The notes beneath the pieces were generated by a model that saw nothing but the letters and a program-made list of their open reading frames with translations, searched no databases and was not told where the DNA came from. Made by a program: the position numbers and the translations under genes. Shown here one piece after another: positions 5,184 through 9,025 of a stretch of DNA of 9,025 nt; position 1 is the stretch's first letter; every line of letters starts with the position of its first letter. The stretch is taken from NCBI GenBank assembly GCA_003505715.1, contig DNXU01000618.1:1-9025 (forward strand), written 5' to 3'. This stretch comes from Cyanobacteria bacterium UBA8803. Its GTDB lineage: Bacteria; Cyanobacteriota; Cyanobacteriia; Cyanobacteriales; Coleofasciculaceae.

Positions 5184-8100
5184 TTACCAAGGGCTACCAA
5201 TCATCGTAAAAGCTGACCAATAATAGGGATGAGAGAGGGTTTTATTACCTAAATTTACTAATTCTGGTGGCAAGGGTATATTCTCCCCACTACCGCGTAA
5301 TTCTCCCTCCTCTAGGCGTGCTTGTCCCTTCAACAAAGCCACTTGTGCCTGCCGCAATGCTTCCGCTTTAATCGGTGCTTCTCTTAAATGCCGATAAAAT
5401 TCTGTCATCAAGGTCAAACTGCCTTCATCACTCACATACCATAGACTGGCTACGGCGGTTTTTACTCCTGCTTGTACTGCTAATCCCGCAAAGCCTAATT
5501 CTGCCTCTTCATCTCCTAAAGCTGTGCGACAGGCGGAAAGGACTAATAATTCCACTGGCGGGTTATTCCACCCTAACTGCCGAACTTCATCTAATCCTAA
5601 CTTTCTATCTGAAAGTTGAATGTAGGAATTGCTCGGAACGCCTGGTTTAAATTCTCCATGAGTTGCCAAGTGAATAATACCAAATGGGATTTGCTGACGT
5701 TCTGAAACCAGCTTGTTGAAGGTGAAATCTTCCTCAGTGAAGGATTGACCCTGCCATAATTGCTGAGTAATTACCTTCACCTCTTCTGAGGCAGCAGGTA
5801 AAGGATTTTGGTCTTGGAAATGCGATGCTCCCATACCTAAAACTTGAGAGTTTTTAATGTCCACATACCGCGTATCTACTAAGCTCAGACTAGGCATTAA
5901 TCCAATACTGTAACGCTCAATCAAAAACCCTTGACCATCGTGGAGAGCTGCCATAGGTAAGGAGCGCAAATGGCGATCTAGGATAAAAACTAAATTCTCA
6001 ATTTTTCGGGATTTTAATTCCGTGTCGAGTTGGGCAATTGTCCATTGATAGAGTTGCTGGGCTGGTTCTAAATAGGTGGTTGTGTTCAGTTTAAGGGGAT
6101 TAGTAATTTCACGCCGAAAATGAGTTGCTAGGGCAATAACCTTCTCTCTGGTTGCACCAGGCACTTTCTTAAGAATTGGTTCTCCTTCAGCAGTAACTAA
6201 TATTAATTGTAGTTGGTCGGTAGGCTGTGGTGTCGGATTTTGAGTACCTACAGTTGGTTGTTTGGCAGATGGCACAGAATTGCTTTCTGCATCTTCTTTA
6301 TTTAAGAGTTTCTCAACGGCTGTTTCTGGGGTGTTAGATTCATTAGCTGAACCAATTGTATCGGGAGCAAACACAACATAAATTAAAGCGGGTTTAATCC
6401 CTGTAGCAGCCTCAGCGTTACTGAGGGTTTGGCGAGCAGCATTAAGGTTTTTTTCAGAATTGTCGTTAGTTGCGCCAATAGTTCCTGTCTTGTCGTCGGT
6501 GCGATCGCTATTTTGGTTGCTGTGAGTCACCCCAACATAAGGATTTGATGTTAAATTCAAATAATTTTTAAACTCATTAGTAAAACTATCTTCAAGGGCT
6601 ATCCAAATCGAGGTGGCGCGATCGGGTCTATTAATAGATACATTAGGTACAATACTGGGCAGAGTTTGTGGTGATAGATGCTGCGGTTGCAGGGCTATGG
6701 CAATTTGACTTTGTGCCTCGGCATCGATACCTTGGGTAATAATTTTAATGTTATCTTGGGTGTAATTAAATAGGAAAAAGCGGTTGGGTGAGATGGTGTT
6801 ATTTGCGTCACTACTAATTGCTCCAACTGTGCCGTTGGTGGTGGCATTTCCCACCTCAAAAGGAATCAAGCCGTTACCGCCATGCCGAATTGTAATATCT
6901 CCTCCCCCTAAACCGCCAGCTGTGGAAATACTAGTTGCTGTGCCATTGCGATCTAGAAAAGTGTCAGTAGCGCGGAAGAATTGTTGAGTGGTAATATCGA
7001 CGTTGCCGCCTTTGCCATTGCTGCCACCTTGAGCATTAATTGTGGAAACTTGGATATCACTAATCGGATCGAGGGTGACATTCCCCCCATCTCCAATCGA
7101 ACCGCTGGAATCAATATCTCCTGCTGTAATACTGATGGCAGCATTAATAGTAATGTTACCGCCACTTGTGCCCGAGGAAATCAGATTGCTGCTATTAATA
7201 ATTCCGGTTTTGCTAGTGAGGCTGATTTCACCACCAGATGTGGTAATATTGCCTGCAATCAGGTCGTTAGCACTGGTTAGCTGTATCGCGCCATTTCCCG
7301 CTGATGAGTCTAGATTGTCTGTGTGAATTTTTCCCGTTTGACTAGTCAGGCGAATCTCGGCACCGGAGGTGCTAATATTCCCTGCAATTAGATCGTTGGC
7401 AGTCGCTAAATTTACCAAACCATTGGTGGTTTGGAGATTGCCTAAAATAATTGTGCCAGTGCCGTTACTGTGGGTGATACTAGCCGCCGTAATTTCTCCA
7501 CCAATTAGATTATGGGCGCTATTAATAGTCAGGTTGCCTAAGGGAATGCTCTTGCCCAGAGAACTACTAAAAGTAATATTCCCAGTTCCGGCGGATAGTG
7601 TCAGATTCGCACTGCCATCTAGGGTATCGTTAATGGTGATATCTCCACCATCTGAACCTGTGCTGAGGGAGATATTGCCTGTGAGATTGGTGGGACTATT
7701 GACGGTAATGCTATCGTTGCCTAAATTAGCATCAACGGCGAGATTAGCAAGTTGGCCGCTGTTGAAGAGAAAGGTATCGTTAGCTGTACCGCCAATTAGG
7801 GTTTCAAAGGCAGAAAAACTGAATATGTTGTTAATTATTCCGATGTTATTTGCGGATACGACCCAAGTATTATCAGTATTTGCGCCAATTATGGTATCGC
7901 TAGCAGCACCGCCAATTACCTGTTCTATATTCAGAAGGGTATTATTGGCCAGATTTACGGTAATGGGGGAGGTGAATCTTGAGTAGTCGAGGGTGTCTGT
8001 AGCTGCACCACCATCAATTGTGCCGCTAATATTTGCACCATTGTTAAAGATGAAGGTATCCTCTGTGCTACCACCAATTAAGTTTTCAATCGAGGAGAAG

Positions 8101-9025
8101 GTTAAGCCGTTGGAGAAACCACTAATACTACCTCGATCTGCTCCGGTAATTGTCCAGGTAGTATTTTGGTTAAGACCGACTAAAGTTGATCCACCTGCAA
8201 TATTTACTGGAGCGTTGAAGTTATAGGGATTGAGGGTAATTGTGCCAGTATCTTCTGCTCGTCCAATGGTGATGGAGGTAAAGCCGTTTTTGATAGCAGC
8301 TAAGTCAGTTGTGAGTAAATCTAAGTTAGTTGTGCCGCTATCGGTAGTGCCGCCAATGATAATTCCCTGGTTTGGGGTTTTGGCTTGAATTGTTAGGTTA
8401 GCGTTGTCACCCCGAATTGAATTAATTCCTCCGGTTAAGTTGATTTCGTTAGCGGTTAGGTTAATATTTCCGTACTTAAAGGAACCAGTGAGGTCAGTAG
8501 GATTAATACTAGTTATGGCAATGGTGTTACCTGCATCAATCCTCACAAATGCTCCATCTTTAGAAGTTCCAAAACTACTTTGGGAGTAGGAGTATAAAGG
8601 GTTATAAACATTAATATCATGACCCGCATTAAGAGATATTATTCCGCCCTTTCCACTACCCAAAATACCACTAGTAATAGATACTAAAGTTCCTAAAATA
8701 GTGATGTTATTACCAGCCATGATGGTAATTACTCCTCCATCGCCAGCCGTTCCTAGATTACTTTGAGACAGGGAGTATAGATCGCCGCTGATGCTAATAT
8801 CATTAGTGGTAGTAAGGCTAATTGCTCCTCCATCACCGTTGCTAGATCCAGATCCACCATTAGATAGGGTATTTAGACTACCTGTAATGGTGATATCATT
8901 ACCCCCCTTAAAGAAGATTGCTCCCCCATTCCCATTCCCATTACCACTATAGAAGGAGCTGAGAGAACCTGAAACATTAATATCACTACCAGCAGAAAGA
9001 GAGATCGCTCCTCCATTCCCATTAC
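5184..9025 (-). CDS. Large haemagglutinin-type beta-helix protein with C-terminal CHAT protease (5' end outside window)
   Basis: The frame is open from the stop at 5184 to the right edge (1279 residues seen). The ATG at 8720 is internal: repeats continue upstream in the same frame. Order from N to C: five Gly/Asn-rich repeats of 29-32 residues (8559-9017) with the pattern GGxIxLxAGxDIxIxGxL, typical of haemagglutinin-like beta-helices; a section with GGSTEDTF, GGAATDTL, GGAASDTI and GGTANDTF (about 7761-8108); further repeats near 7170-7400; a helical linker (about 6400-6650); and a CHAT domain (about 5184-6209). The dyad is intact: His in HLATHGEF (5658-5660) and Cys in LSACRTALGD (5529-5531), and the end HPYYWSAFTMIGSPW is characteristic of CHAT. 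The family is caspase-like. The beta-helix part suggests export by two-partner secretion, but the signal and TPS domain would be beyond the edge. The target is unknown. Confidence 0.9.
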   Translation of the reverse strand, partial: NGNGGAISLSAGSDINVSGSLSSFYSGNGNGNGGAIFFKGGNDITITGSLNTLSNGGSGSSNGDGGAISLTTTNDISISGDLYSLSQSNLGTAGDGGVITIMAGNNITILGTLVSITSGILGSGKGGIISLNAGHDINVYNPLYSYSQSSFGTSKDGAFVRIDAGNTIAITSINPTDLTGSFKYGNINLTANEINLTGGINSIRGDNANLTIQAKTPNQGIIIGGTTDSGTTNLDLLTTDLAAIKNGFTSITIGRAEDTGTITLNPYNFNAPVNIAGGSTLVGLNQNTTWTITGADRGSISGFSNGLTFSSIENLIGGSTEDTFIFNNGANISGTIDGGAATDTLDYSRFTSPITVNLANNTLLNIEQVIGGAASDTIIGANTDNTWVVSANNIGIINNIFSFSAFETLIGGTANDTFLFNSGQLANLAVDANLGNDSITVNSPTNLTGNISLSTGSDGGDITINDTLDGSANLTLSAGTGNITFSSSLGKSIPLGNLTINSAHNLIGGEITAASITHSNGTGTIILGNLQTTNGLVNLATANDLIAGNISTSGAEIRLTSQTGKIHTDNLDSSAGNGAIQLTSANDLIAGNITTSGGEISLTSKTGIINSSNLISSGTSGGNITINAAISITAGDIDSSGSIGDGGNVTLDPISDIQVSTINAQGGSNGKGGNVDITTQQFFRATDTFLDRNGTATSISTAGGLGGGDITIRHGGNGLIPFEVGNATTNGTVGAISSDANNTISPNRFFLFNYTQDNIKIITQGIDAEAQSQIAIALQPQHLSPQTLPSIVPNVSINRPDRATSIWIALEDSFTNEFKNYLNLTSNPYVGVTHSNQNSDRTDDKTGTIGATNDNSEKNLNAARQTLSNAEAATGIKPALIYVVFAPDTIGSANESNTPETAVEKLLNKEDAESNSVPSAKQPTVGTQNPTPQPTDQLQLILVTAEGEPILKKVPGATREKVIALATHFRREITNPLKLNTTTYLEPAQQLYQWTIAQLDTELKSRKIENLVFILDRHLRSLPMAALHDGQGFLIERYSIGLMPSLSLVDTRYVDIKNSQVLGMGASHFQDQNPLPAASEEVKVITQQLWQGQSFTEEDFTFNKLVSERQQIPFGIIHLATHGEFKPGVPSNSYIQLSDRKLGLDEVRQLGWNNPPVELLVLSACRTALGDEEAELGFAGLAVQAGVKTAVASLWYVSDEGSLTLMTEFYRHLREAPIKAEALRQAQVALLKGQARLEEGELRGSGENIPLPPELVNLGNKTLSHPYYWSAFTMIGSPW
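6213..6359 (-). other. Low-complexity insertion in the N-terminal part of the CHAT region
   Basis: About 49 codons encode a Ser/Thr/Pro/Asn/Glu-rich stretch (IGSANESNTPETAVEKLL, then SVPSAKQPTVGTQNPTPQP). It separates GIKPALIYVVFAP from LQLILVTAEGEPILKKVPGATREKV. In CHAT proteins as I recall them these two segments are close together, so this looks like a flexible insertion or hinge before the catalytic core. Confidence 0.5.
7170..7400 (-). repeat. Two tandem beta-helix repeats of 43 residues in the CHAT protein gene
   Basis: Codons at 7400-7272 (ANDLIAGNISTSGAEIRLTS onward) are repeated at 7271-7170 (ANDLIAGNITTSGGEISLTS onward), a period of 129 bp. The DNA is also similar, for example in the stretches coding for NDLIAGNI. 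A weaker copy, AHNLIGGEITAASI, precedes them near 7517. Similarity at the DNA level suggests fairly recent internal duplication. Confidence 0.75.
8559..9017 (-). repeat. Five beta-helix repeats of about 30 residues in the CHAT protein gene
   Basis: Units start with NGG, NGG, DGG, DGG and KGG at 9017, 8930, 8834, 8741 and 8651 and have 29, 32, 31, 30 and 31 residues. Each contains a hydrophobic strand (AISLSAG, AIFFKGG, AISLTTT, VITIMAG, IISLNAG), a D/N-I-x-I/V strand (SDINVSG, NDITITG, NDISISG, NNITILG, HDINVYN) and a Ser/Gly-rich turn. The array continues off the right edge. Confidence 0.85.

Noticed and set aside
7369..7986. 205-codon plus-strand frame opposite the beta-helix repeats
   Set aside because: It is the antisense shadow of a repetitive, compositionally biased gene and is rich in Pro, Leu and Val without any domain pattern.

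Overview
The window is ordinary chromosome from a cyanobacterium. Three things show this: seven copies of the HIP1 octamer GCGATCGC (at 604, 1047, 2389, 3009, 4314, 5006 and 6501), a small protein that matches the cyanobacterial photosystem II assembly factor Psb35, and a long 7-bp tandem repeat array of the kind common in filamentous cyanobacteria. The species cannot be named from this.

Layout. 4-101: fourteen heptamer repeats directly downstream of sdhA. 105-1832 (-): SdhA, flavoprotein of succinate dehydrogenase. 1881-1915: symmetrical terminator hairpin. 1944-2255 (-): unrecognised small protein with two membrane helices. 2256-2648: divergent intergenic region. 2649-3218 (+): single cyclic-nucleotide-binding-fold protein without a DNA-binding domain. 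3370-3396: bidirectional terminator. 3416-3616 (-): Psb35-like protein. 3617-3975: divergent control region with a perfect TATAAT and a 10-bp phased repeat. 3976-5025 (+): response regulator with an HD-GYP phosphodiesterase output. 5026-5183: short convergent intergenic region with inverted repeats. 5184 to beyond the right edge (-): a very large protein with haemagglutinin-type beta-helix repeats and a C-terminal CHAT caspase-like protease with both catalytic residues intact. Its N-terminus lies outside the window.

The genes do not form one operon or pathway. Respiration (SdhA), photosystem II assembly (Psb35) and nucleotide or c-di-GMP signalling (cNMP protein, HD-GYP regulator) sit side by side as mostly single-gene units in alternating orientation. 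The most unusual object is the repeat-rich CHAT protein. The next most interesting are the phased promoter between psb35 and the HD-GYP gene and the small membrane protein upstream of sdhA. I see no transposase, CRISPR array, tRNA, rRNA or clear sign of recent transfer.
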